Source: Scatomonas sp963928055
Lineage (GTDB): Bacteria > Bacillota > Clostridia > Lachnospirales > Lachnospiraceae
Direction of reading: 5' to 3'
Assembly (NCBI GenBank): GCA_963928055.1
Contig: CAWVDN010000001.1
Span: 62,001-126,000 of the forward strand
Length of the DNA stretch: 64,000 bases
In this document: positions 7,966 to 15,750 of the stretch, piece by piece
How positions within the stretch are numbered: the stretch's first letter is position 1
Layout: each line of letters opens with the position of its first letter
Notes under the pieces: model-generated
Databases searched by the model: none
Told to the model about the DNA's origin: nothing
What the model saw: the letters and a program-made list of their open reading frames with translations, nothing else
Made by a program: the position numbers and the translations under genes

Positions 7966-9495
7966 ATGCGAGCTGTATTTATTCTGGCGGACAGCGTAAA
8001 CCGCCGTTTTTTAAACGCTTACGGAGCCGCGGAAAAAGCGGTCACCCCCAATCTCGATCGTTTGGCGGAGCGGAGCGTCGTCTTTGATAACCACTGGTGC
8101 GGTTCCTCTCCCTGTATGCCGGCGCGGCGGGATATTCTCACCGGACGCCTCAACTTTCTGGAGCGGCCCTGGGGCGGGATCGAACCCTTTGATCAGGTTC
8201 TGCCCTCCCTGCTGTCGGAACAAAACGTCTACACCCATATGGAAACCGATCATTTTCATTATACCGAAATCGGCGGCGAGAACTACTGGGGGCATTTTAC
8301 CTCCTGGAATCTCCACCGCGGCGTTGAACACGACACAGTTAACTGGGGCCCGGACAAGACGGGGATCCCGCATCCCGAAAGACCGGAGGGCTTTTGCGGG
8401 CTCTATTCCCCGTCCTACGAAGCCACCAAATCCCTTTACGGCGGAAACCCGGAGAAATATTCCACTCCACGCACCTACAACGCTGCGGCCCAGTGGCTTC
8501 AGAAAAACCACGACGCCGACAATTTCCTCCTCTGGGTGGAGGGGTTCGATCCCCATGAACCCTTCGATGTGCCAAAGGAATACATGGATCTCTACGAGGA
8601 GGATCACTTTGAAAACAGTGAGCAGACCTACTGGCCCCGCTACGAGCGTTCCGACAGCTATACCCCGGAGGAAATCGCCCATCTGCGGAGACGGTACAAA
8701 GCCCTCCTCTCTATGACTGACCACTACATCGGAAAATTGCTGGATGTCCTGGACCAAAACGACATGTGGAAGGATACCATGGTCATCTTTACCACCGACC
8801 ACGGCTTCATGCTGGGCGAGCACGGATTTTTCGCCAAATGCTACATGCCGGATTACAACGAGGTGTTTCACATCCCGCTGATGATTTCCATGCCGGGGAT
8901 CCAACCCGGCCGCTGCGGCGCTCTTACTCAGAATATCGATATGTTTCCCACTTTCCTGGAATTATTCGGCGTTCCGGAAAGCCGGTGCGTAAACCCCATC
9001 CACGGAAAAAGCCTGCTGCCGCTGCTGCGGGGGGAAACAGATAAACTGCGGGAAGCGGCGCTGTACGGGGTATTCGGCAAGACGGTGAACGTCACCGACG
9101 GCCGGTACACCTATCTGAAAAAACCGGTGACAGAGGACAATCAGCCTCTCACCATCTACGCGTCGGTGATGGCGCTTTTAAACAAATACATCGGTCATGA
9201 TTCGGTAAAGCCGGAAGATTTCAGGAAAATTCAGATGGGTAAAGGATTAAGCTGGACCGATTACCCGGTTTACGAAGTTCCCACCGAGATCATCGACTGG
9301 GGAAACTACTGCCTGGATTTCAGGATTCTTCACCGGTTTGTGGAGGAGGATATGCTGTTTGATCTGGAGAATGACTACGAACAGAATCACAATCTCCACG
9401 ATCAGGCGCTTAAGGAAAAAATGTGCCGTCTCATGCGGCAGGCCATGCGGGACTGCCAGAGTCCCGAGGAGCAGTTTGTGCGGATGGGATTGTAA
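7966..9495 (+). CDS. Cytoplasmic Cys-type sulfatase (alkaline phosphatase superfamily)
   Basis: This 509-residue type I sulfatase hydrolyses sulfate esters through a formylglycine made from Cys. The activation motif is C50-M-P-A-R54 in SSPCMPARRDILTGR. Metal-site residues are visible at the start (ILADS) and in TTDHGFMLGEHG. There is no signal peptide, so it should act inside the cell, on material brought in by the importer encoded just upstream; this resembles the logic of the Pseudomonas ats loci, where arylsulfatase is linked to a sulfate-ester importer (recalled knowledge). A Cys-type enzyme in an anaerobe needs an anSME radical-SAM activator, which is not in this window. Phosphonate monoester hydrolases share the same motif and are the main alternative. 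Confidence 0.85.
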   Translation: MRAVFILADSVNRRFLNAYGAAEKAVTPNLDRLAERSVVFDNHWCGSSPCMPARRDILTGRLNFLERPWGGIEPFDQVLPSLLSEQNVYTHMETDHFHYTEIGGENYWGHFTSWNLHRGVEHDTVNWGPDKTGIPHPERPEGFCGLYSPSYEATKSLYGGNPEKYSTPRTYNAAAQWLQKNHDADNFLLWVEGFDPHEPFDVPKEYMDLYEEDHFENSEQTYWPRYERSDSYTPEEIAHLRRRYKALLSMTDHYIGKLLDVLDQNDMWKDTMVIFTTDHGFMLGEHGFFAKCYMPDYNEVFHIPLMISMPGIQPGRCGALTQNIDMFPTFLELFGVPESRCVNPIHGKSLLPLLRGETDKLREAALYGVFGKTVNVTDGRYTYLKKPVTEDNQPLTIYASVMALLNKYIGHDSVKPEDFRKIQMGKGLSWTDYPVYEVPTEIIDWGNYCLDFRILHRFVEEDMLFDLENDYEQNHNLHDQALKEKMCRLMRQAMRDCQSPEEQFVRMGL

Positions 9496-9545
9496 AGACT
9501 TGAAGAAAAAGAGAACATAACAGCTTGTCAGAAATGAGAAAATTT

Positions 9546-9602
9546 AAGGAAGTGCCGCAAAATCATCCATAACGGTTGATGGATCGGCACTTCCTTTCCT
9601 TT
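9546..9602. terminator. Bidirectional terminator after the sulfatase operon
   Basis: AAGGAAGTGCCG (9546-9557) pairs with CGGCACTTCCTT (9585-9596), with an inner CATC/GATG pairing, then TTTCCTTTTC. It lies between convergent transcripts and can serve both. Confidence 0.8.
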
Positions 9603-9604
9603 TC

Positions 9605-10105
9605 TCAGATACTGTGAAATTTGCTTCCTCCCCACTGGCGCAGATGCAGGAGAGTCGTCTCGTCAGGCTCCAGCAGGACCTTTACCAGGGCCTGCCCGTT
9701 GCTGACCACCACGGCGTAGACCCGATCCGGATTCCTGCGGGAAGTAAAATCCCACACTTTGGATACCCGGCAGGAGGAAAGCTCGCCAGAAGATGCCGGG
9801 GCAATGACCTCCGCGGTGCGCAGATCAAAAGAAAGCTTTTTTTTGCGCTTGGATCTGCTGTAGATGGCGTCAATATCCATGTCGTAATTCAGCAGTGTGT
9901 ATTCGTACTCTACGGAAAACAGGGGAAACACAAAATAGTAGAGCAGAAAAGCCAGAGCCACGATCACAACGGCGGGACCGAAGTCCGCGAAAAACAGGGC
10001 GATCCCCAGGGCAGCCGCCAGCAGGATCATGAGCAGTATTTTTAATACAGGCATAAGCGGGCTGGCTTTTCTCTCTACAAGCTGTTCATAAAATGTATCA
10101 TTCAT
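9605..10105 (-). CDS. Small membrane protein, DUF6106-like
   Basis: A 166-residue protein with two adjacent hydrophobic helices (PVLKILLMILLAAALGIALF and the following segment to about residue 60), then a soluble, basic region with SRSKRKKKLSFDLR and a beta-rich C-terminus. I assign it to the DUF6106 group from memory of the pattern; its function is unknown. ATG 10105 is preferred because AAAGGAAG lies about 7 bases upstream; the start falls inside the end of the regulator gene (overlap 10098-10105), so the two genes form an operon with coupled translation. It was not possible to see a catalytic motif. Confidence 0.7.
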   Translation of the reverse strand: MNDTFYEQLVERKASPLMPVLKILLMILLAAALGIALFFADFGPAVVIVALAFLLYYFVFPLFSVEYEYTLLNYDMDIDAIYSRSKRKKKLSFDLRTAEVIAPASSGELSSCRVSKVWDFTSRRNPDRVYAVVVSNGQALVKVLLEPDETTLLHLRQWGGSKFHSI

Positions 10106-11024
10106 GGAAAGACTTCCTTTCTGCGGCAAGGTAATTCAGGACCATGACAGCGATCCTGAAAACCGCCGCGTCTTCAAAATTCCGAAGATCCAGGCCGGTG
10201 CGATGCTGGATCTGCTCCAGCCGGTAGATCAGAGTGTTCCTGTGCACATGGAGCTGCCGGGCGGTTTCCGCGATGTTCAGATTGTTCTGGAAAAAGAGGG
10301 CGGCGGTGGCAGCTGTTTCCGGATCCAGCCGCTCGGGGATCTCCTCCCCGAAGACCTCCCGGAGAAAGCTTTCGCACAGTTCCCGGGGAAGCCGGTAGAT
10401 CAGCCGGCCAACCCCCAGGTGATCGTAAGGGAATACCGTCTGTCCGGACAGAAACAGGCGGCCAACCTTCAGGGCCAGACTGGCTTCCTGAAAGCCGGAG
10501 GCCAGATCCAGAAGAGAGTCCAGAGGGCGGCTGAAGGAGATCCGCGCCGGAGTAAAGGCTTCGGTGTTCAGAGTGTCCACCAGAGCGCGGGCAAATTCCC
10601 CGCAGCTGACGGAGGGAGATGCCTTTTCTTTTTTCCCCAGGGGACAGAGGAGCGCGTGCAGATTGCCGGCCACAGGGATCAGATACGTATCGGTCCGGGG
10701 CGGAAAAAGCCCTTTCAAAACTTCCGGCATCAATTCATCCAGACCGTTTTCTGTCTCCAGAAGATACAGGACCCGGGTCTCCTGGGGATCGATATGCAGC
10801 CGCCGGGCCCGTTCCGCCGTATTGTAGGACGGGGTCCCCCCGGTAAGGAGACTCTGCAGAAAATGCGTTCGGTTGTATTTTTCCCGGTAAGCGGAAGTGA
10901 GGCGCCGGAGATTTTCCAGGATTTCCTCCGGAGGATCCGCCGTGTCGGAGCACAGCTTCAGATCCAGGCCGGTGGCCTGCCGGAGTTCGGTCAGCGCCTT
11001 CTGTAATTTTTCTTCGTGATCCAT
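10098..11024 (-). CDS. CdaR/PucR-family transcriptional regulator
   Basis: This 308-residue protein ends in the PucR-type helix-turn-helix (NIAETARQLHVHRNTLIYRL, followed by EQIQHRTGLDLRNFEDA), the hallmark of CdaR/PucR activators of sugar-acid, purine or related catabolism. The N-terminal two thirds are a poorly conserved sensory region. A GGGAGG site lies upstream of ATG 11024. It is cotranscribed with the small membrane protein downstream. No catabolic genes for sugar acids or purines lie beside it, so the effector and target are unknown. Confidence 0.8.
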   Translation of the reverse strand: MDHEEKLQKALTELRQATGLDLKLCSDTADPPEEILENLRRLTSAYREKYNRTHFLQSLLTGGTPSYNTAERARRLHIDPQETRVLYLLETENGLDELMPEVLKGLFPPRTDTYLIPVAGNLHALLCPLGKKEKASPSVSCGEFARALVDTLNTEAFTPARISFSRPLDSLLDLASGFQEASLALKVGRLFLSGQTVFPYDHLGVGRLIYRLPRELCESFLREVFGEEIPERLDPETAATAALFFQNNLNIAETARQLHVHRNTLIYRLEQIQHRTGLDLRNFEDAAVFRIAVMVLNYLAAERKSFHE

Positions 11025-11078
11025 AGAGAAACCTCCCTTCGGCGCCGGAAGCCCCTTTCCGGTCCTGTGAAAATAAGG

Positions 11079-11109
11079 AAAAGGCTGTACCGTAAGAATA
11101 CAGCCTTTT
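11079..11109 (-). terminator. Terminator of the msmK-like gene
   Basis: A perfect 11-base stem, AAAAGGCTGTA (11079-11089) with TACAGCCTTTT (11099-11109), lies just past the ATPase stop on the minus strand and is followed on that strand by CCTTATTTT. Confidence 0.85.
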
Positions 11110-11133
11110 ACTGCTTTTTATTATTTTATAATG

Positions 11134-12246
11134 TCAGTTGACAATCGTCAACTCTGTTTCTTTGTCAAAGAGATGGATTTTTTCCATATCCAGAGCGAAT
11201 ACGGCGCTGTCGCCGGTCCGCAGGGAAGTTCTGGGATTGACTCTGGCGGTCATCTGGGTGCCGTTCACATCGAAGTACAGATATACTTCGGCGCCCAGCA
11301 GCTCATACACCTTGATGGTGGAGTGTACCACGGCGTCTCTGGCATTGTTGACGAACACTTCCTCATCGTGCATATCTTCGGGACGAATGCCCAGAACTAC
11401 GGTTTTGCCCACGTATCCGCCATTTACCAGAGCGGCCTTTTTGGTGGGGGGCACCTTCAGCGTGTACTCGCCTACCTTCAGCAGAAGATCGTCGCCGGCT
11501 TTTTCTACCACAGCGTCAATGAAATTCATCTGGGGAGAGCCGATGAAGCCTGCTACAAACAGATTGCAGGGCTTGTTGTACAGGTTCTGCGGGGTATCCA
11601 CCTGCTGTACCACGCCGTCCTTCATAACAACGATCCGGGTGCCCAGGGTCATGGCCTCGGTCTGGTCATGGGTTACGTAGATGATGGTTGCTCCCAGATT
11701 CTTGTGGATCTTGGAGATCTCGATACGCATCTGCACACGGAGCTTGGCGTCCAGGTTGGACAGCGGCTCGTCCATGAGGAATACCTTGGGGTTGCGGACG
11801 ATGGCGCGTCCCATGGCCACACGCTGTCTCTGGCCGCCGGACAGAGCCTTGGGCTTGCGGTCCAGCAGCTTGTCCAGATCCAGGATCCTGGCCGCCTCGC
11901 GGACCTTCTTGTCGATCTCGTCCTTGGGCACCTTCCGGAGCTTCAGGGCGAAAGCCATGTTGTCGTATACCGTCATATGGGGATACAGAGCGTAGTTCTG
12001 GAATACCATGGCGATATCCCTGTCCTTGGGCTCCACATCGTTCATGACCTTGCCGTCGATCTTCAGGGTACCGGAAGAAATATCCTCCAGTCCGGCTACC
12101 ATACGAAGGGTGGTGGACTTTCCGCAGCCGGAGGGACCTACGAAGATGATAAATTCTTTGTCCTCGATCTCCAGATTGAAATCTTTTACGGCGTGAAAGC
12201 CGTTGGGATATTTTTTCTCAATATGTTCCAGTGATAAGCTTGCCAT
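11134..12246 (-). CDS. msmK: Stand-alone sugar-importer ATPase (MsmK/UgpC/MalK family)
   Basis: A 370-residue CUT1-type ATPase with Walker A GPSGCGKST, Q-loop (VFQNYALYPHMT), signature LSGGQRQR, Walker B VFLMDEP and the H-loop histidine in YVTHDQTEAM, followed by a C-terminal TOBE/regulatory domain of about 130 residues that marks the MalK/MsmK/UgpC group. It is encoded alone, divergent from an alpha-galactosidase gene. The alpha-galactoside importer at 15.7-18.8 kb has a binding protein and two permeases but no ATPase, as is usual in Firmicutes where one MsmK/MsmX energises several sugar importers. Start ATG has GGGAGG upstream. Confidence 0.9.
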   Translation of the reverse strand: MASLSLEHIEKKYPNGFHAVKDFNLEIEDKEFIIFVGPSGCGKSTTLRMVAGLEDISSGTLKIDGKVMNDVEPKDRDIAMVFQNYALYPHMTVYDNMAFALKLRKVPKDEIDKKVREAARILDLDKLLDRKPKALSGGQRQRVAMGRAIVRNPKVFLMDEPLSNLDAKLRVQMRIEISKIHKNLGATIIYVTHDQTEAMTLGTRIVVMKDGVVQQVDTPQNLYNKPCNLFVAGFIGSPQMNFIDAVVEKAGDDLLLKVGEYTLKVPPTKKAALVNGGYVGKTVVLGIRPEDMHDEEVFVNNARDAVVHSTIKVYELLGAEVYLYFDVNGTQMTARVNPRTSLRTGDSAVFALDMEKIHLFDKETELTIVN

Positions 12247-12277
12247 TTGAATGACCTCCCGAAATTTGTATAAGCCT

Positions 12278-12305
12278 ATTTTAGCAGGGAGAAAAAAAGA
12301 AACAA
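12278..12305 (-). promoter_or_regulatory. Promoter of the msmK-like gene
   Basis: On the minus strand TTGTTT (12300-12305) and TAAAAT (12278-12283) are 16 bases apart, with TGC directly before the -10 giving an extended -10 element. Confidence 0.6.
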
Positions 12306-12333
12306 GGGCAGGGCTGACTGAAAAAAAAGCCGG

Positions 12334-12347
12334 ATTCTGTACAGAAT
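12334..12347. promoter_or_regulatory. 14-base perfect palindrome in divergent gap (candidate operator)
   Basis: ATTCTGTACAGAAT is a perfect palindrome placed between the divergent msmK-like and alpha-galactosidase genes. It lies upstream of a weak -10 (TATAGA at 12370-12375), a good position for a regulator of both genes. The protein that would bind it is not known. Confidence 0.45.
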
Positions 12348-12473
12348 AACCAGTGAGAGAAAAAAACGGTATAGACAGCGGACAAAGGAAAGCGTATGAT
12401 AATGCGACAGAGAAGCAGACGGGGATCCGCCCTGCGGAAGGATCCTTTGTGTAAAAGATGGAGGGACGAAGCC

Positions 12474-14696
12474 TTGGAGATTCTTTTTAACGGAAAAAAC
12501 AAAACATTTCATCTGTGCAATGCCAGCATCAGCTATCTTATGACGGTCCTGCCCAACGGGGAGATGGGACAGCTTTATTTCGGGAAACGGATCCGCCACC
12601 GGGAGGACTTTTCCCATCTGCTGGAAATGCGGGCCAGGCCCATGGCCTCCTGCGTTTCAGAGGAGGATAAGGCCTTTTCTATGGAACATCTGAAACAGGA
12701 GTACGGAGTTTACGGGACATCGGATTACCGGAGCCCCGCGGTGGAAGTCCTGCAGGAAAACGGCAGCCGGATCTCCCATTTTCTGTATCAGAGCCACGAG
12801 ATCCGTCCCGGAAAGCCAAAGCTGAAAGGGCTTCCGGCGGTATATACAGAACAGGATTCCGAGGCTCTGACCCTGATCCTCAGACTGAAGGATCCGGTGA
12901 CAGAACTTCAGCTGGAACTTTTCTACACGATTTTTCAGGTGGGAGGGATCCTGGCCCGCAGCGCCCGCTTTGAAAACCGGGGATCCGGGACTCTGCACCT
13001 TACCCGGGCCATGAGTCTCTGCCAGGATCTTCCCGACCATGGGTATGAATGGATGCAGTTTTCCGGAGCCTGGGCCAGGGAGCGCCATCTGAAGATCCGG
13101 AAGCTGGAGGAGGGGATCCAGTCTGTGGGAAGCATGCGGGGCCATTCTTCCCATGAGCATAACCCCTTTGTGATCCTGAAGCGCCCCTCCGCCAATGAGT
13201 TTCAGGGGGAAGCGCTGGGATTCAGCCTGATCTACAGCGGGAATTTTCTGGCGCAGGCGGAAGTGGATACCCACGGGACCACACGGATGCTGCTGGGGAT
13301 CCATCCGGATCCCTTTGACTGGAAGCTGGAACCGGGAGAGGAGTTTCAGACCCCGGAAGCGGTGGTCGTCTTTACGGACAGGGGGCTGAACGATCTGAGC
13401 CAGACCTTTCACAGGCTGTATCAGCACCGTCTGGCCAGAGGATACTGGCGGGACAGGCCCCGGCCGATCCTCATCAATAACTGGGAAGCCACCTATATGG
13501 ATTTCTCGGAGGATAAACTCCTGAAGATCGCGGAAAAAGCCAGAGATCTGGGAGTGGAACTGTTTGTTCTGGACGACGGCTGGTTCGGAAAACGGAACAA
13601 CGAGCATGCGGGGCTGGGAGACTGGTCAGCCAATCCGGATAAGCTGCCCCGGGGCATCGGGGAGCTCTCCAGGAAGATCCGTTCCCTGGGACTGCAGTTC
13701 GGCCTCTGGTTTGAGCCGGAGATGGTGAACCGGGATTCGGAGCTTTACCGGACACACCCCGACTGGATCCTCCAGACTCCCGGCAGGCCCTCCTGCCACG
13801 GAAGGTTTCAGTATGTGCTGGATTTTTCCAGGAAAGAAGTGGTGGACGAGCTTTATGAGCGAATGGCGGATGTGCTGGAAGAAGCAGAACTTTCCTACGT
13901 GAAATGGGATATGAACCGCAGCATTACGGAATGCTATTCCGCGGCGCTGCCGCCGGACCGGCAGGGGGAGGTCTTCCACCGGTATATCCTGGGGGTCTAT
14001 GAGCTGTATGAGCGGCTTACAGCCCGTTTCCCCAAGGTCCTTTTTGAGTCCTGCGCCAGCGGGGGCGCCAGGTTTGACCCGGGAATGCTGTACTACGCTC
14101 CCCAGGCCTGGACCAGCGATGACACAGACGCCTGCGAGAGGCTGAAGATCCAGTACGGAAGTTCCTACTGCTATCCCATCAGCAGCATAGGCAGCCACGT
14201 GTCGGCAGTGCCCAATCACCAGACGGGCAGAGTGACTTCCCTGAAGACCAGGGCCAACACGGCCTACTTCGGGACCTTCGGCTACGAGCTGGATCTGAAC
14301 CGGCTTTCTCCGGAGGAGCAGGAGGCGGTGAAGCAGCAGACCGCCTTTATGAAAGAATACCGGGAACTGCTTCAGTTCGGGACCTTTTACCGGCTCAGCA
14401 GTCCCTTTGAGAACCAGGTGACAGCCTGGATGGCGGTCAGCCCGGACCGGAAACGGGCGGTCCTTGGGTGGTACCGGGTCCTCTGCCATCCCAACGGGGG
14501 CTATACGCGGCTGAAACTGGCTGGACTGGACCCGGACCTTCTGTATTCCTGCGGGGGCCGGGAGTTTTACGGAGATGAGCTCATGAACCTGGGCCTGATC
14601 ACCACCGACGATTCTGCCGGGGAGATAGCGGGGCAGAGCGGACAGCTGGGGGATTTCGATTCCCGGGTGTATATTCTGAAAGCAGAAGAGAGATAA
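12474..14696 (+). CDS. GH36 alpha-galactosidase (first)
   Basis: This intracellular alpha-galactosidase releases galactose from raffinose-type sugars or melibiose. With the TTG start at 12474 it is 740 residues, the normal length of tetrameric bacterial GH36 enzymes. The nucleophile is D479 in YVKWDMNR, and the acid/base is D549 in WTSDDTD; VLDDGWFG and SCASGGARFD are also family motifs. The TTG at 12474 has GGAGGG 8 bases upstream, and the protein then starts exactly like the second GH36 (M-x-I-x-F-N). An ATG at 12396 with AAAGGAAAG upstream would add a 26-residue Arg-rich tail and cannot be excluded. There is no signal peptide. It is divergent from the msmK-like ATPase and near the AraC regulator. 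Confidence 0.93.
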   Translation: MEILFNGKNKTFHLCNASISYLMTVLPNGEMGQLYFGKRIRHREDFSHLLEMRARPMASCVSEEDKAFSMEHLKQEYGVYGTSDYRSPAVEVLQENGSRISHFLYQSHEIRPGKPKLKGLPAVYTEQDSEALTLILRLKDPVTELQLELFYTIFQVGGILARSARFENRGSGTLHLTRAMSLCQDLPDHGYEWMQFSGAWARERHLKIRKLEEGIQSVGSMRGHSSHEHNPFVILKRPSANEFQGEALGFSLIYSGNFLAQAEVDTHGTTRMLLGIHPDPFDWKLEPGEEFQTPEAVVVFTDRGLNDLSQTFHRLYQHRLARGYWRDRPRPILINNWEATYMDFSEDKLLKIAEKARDLGVELFVLDDGWFGKRNNEHAGLGDWSANPDKLPRGIGELSRKIRSLGLQFGLWFEPEMVNRDSELYRTHPDWILQTPGRPSCHGRFQYVLDFSRKEVVDELYERMADVLEEAELSYVKWDMNRSITECYSAALPPDRQGEVFHRYILGVYELYERLTARFPKVLFESCASGGARFDPGMLYYAPQAWTSDDTDACERLKIQYGSSYCYPISSIGSHVSAVPNHQTGRVTSLKTRANTAYFGTFGYELDLNRLSPEEQEAVKQQTAFMKEYRELLQFGTFYRLSSPFENQVTAWMAVSPDRKRAVLGWYRVLCHPNGGYTRLKLAGLDPDLLYSCGGREFYGDELMNLGLITTDDSAGEIAGQSGQLGDFDSRVYILKAEER

Positions 14697-14713
14697 TAAG
14701 CAGAGCGGAGAGA

Positions 14714-15568
14714 TCATTTCTCTCCGCTCTGCTGTTCATACCTCCAGGCTCTGGGGGAGGTGCCGTAGATCTTTTTAAAAGCTCTGGAAAAATGCAGCTG
14801 GTTGGGATAACCCACCGCGTTGCCGATGTCCGCAATAGACAGAGCGGTAAGCTTCAGAAGCTCCCCGGCTTTGGTCATGCGGTAGTAGATCAGGAATTCC
14901 TGGGGCGTCTTGCCGATGGAATCCCGGAAGATCTTGCCGAAGTAGCTGCGGTTCAGACCGCAGAAAGCGGCGATATCCTCCACGGAAATATCATTCTGAA
15001 AATTCTGTTCGATAAAGGACATGGCTTCCTTGATATAGAAGTCACGCATCCGGCTTCCCTGATTCAGGAGCAGGCTGCTGCTGGAGCGGGTCAGATAATC
15101 CAGAAACAGGTACAGATGGCCGATCAGATGAAAGGGAGATTCATGGGCGGAACGGGCAATGTAAAGCATTTCATCCCGCATCTGCTGGGAAAGATCCTTG
15201 AACCGGGGACGGTAAATAGGGGAATCCGGCGAGAAACCGGCGGCATCCAGGGTTTCCTTTACCTTCAGTCCGTCAAACTCCAGCCAGGTGTATTCCCAGG
15301 GCAGCTCGCTGTCCGCCACGTAGGTGCAGACCTGATGGGGAAAGATCATGAATCCCTGTCCGCTTTTGACATGATAATGGATGGTTTCTTTCCGGGAATT
15401 TTCCGCGGCCAGCATGCCTGTTCCGGAGATCACGTAGTGAAACAGATAGTGATTTCTGGCGGCGGGGCCAAAGGCGTGAGCGGGATCGCACTGTTCCCAG
15501 CCGTACTGGTACAGACCCAGATCCACAAAATTTTCACTTGGAAAAACTGAAAATAAGACACTGCTCAA
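14714..15568 (-). CDS. AraC-family regulator of the alpha-galactoside genes (MsmR/RafR-like)
   Basis: A 284-residue protein with an N-terminal AraC-binding cupin-like domain (NHYLFHYVISGTGML) and two C-terminal helix-turn-helix motifs (ISVEDIAAFCGLNRSYFGKI; IADIGNAVGYPNQLHFSRAF). The start is best placed at TTG 15568: AAAGGAGG lies 8 bases upstream, and this site falls inside the coding part if ATG 15595 is used. It is divergent from the binding-protein gene, with an inverted repeat between them, as in msm/raf systems where AraC proteins sense alpha-galactosides or derived sugars (established for MsmR-type regulators; the effector here is inferred). Confidence 0.88.
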   Translation of the reverse strand: MSSVLFSVFPSENFVDLGLYQYGWEQCDPAHAFGPAARNHYLFHYVISGTGMLAAENSRKETIHYHVKSGQGFMIFPHQVCTYVADSELPWEYTWLEFDGLKVKETLDAAGFSPDSPIYRPRFKDLSQQMRDEMLYIARSAHESPFHLIGHLYLFLDYLTRSSSSLLLNQGSRMRDFYIKEAMSFIEQNFQNDISVEDIAAFCGLNRSYFGKIFRDSIGKTPQEFLIYYRMTKAGELLKLTALSIADIGNAVGYPNQLHFSRAFKKIYGTSPRAWRYEQQSGEK

Positions 15569-15606
15569 AACCCCGTCCTCCTTTATGGATTTCATTATAT
15601 ACCCAA

Positions 15607-15645
15607 ATGCGTCATGAAATCAATCAGAGACAGAAAAAGACGCAT
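15607..15645. promoter_or_regulatory. Inverted repeat between AraC and binding-protein genes (candidate operator)
   Basis: ATGCGTC (15607-15613) and GACGCAT (15639-15645) are a perfect inverted pair with centres 32 bases apart, about three helical turns. They lie upstream of a -10-like TAAAAT (15698-15703) that lacks a good -35, as expected for an activator-dependent promoter. Confidence 0.5.
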
Positions 15646-15750
15646 TATGGCATAAAACAAGAGAAATTCTGATATTTAAGGCGGCAAAATGATATGTTAA
15701 AATACAAATTATGAAAAGAAAATAAAATTTTTGGAAAGGAGTTATAAAAC

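Noticed and set aside
11131..12234. Plus-strand open frame opposite the MsmK-like ATPase
   Set aside because: The minus strand encodes a full ATPase; the plus-strand product is only its complement.
12474..14696. GH36 start at ATG 12396 as the only start
   Set aside because: It has a passable ribosome site, but TTG 12474 has a better one and gives an N-terminus that aligns with the second GH36; kept only as an alternative.
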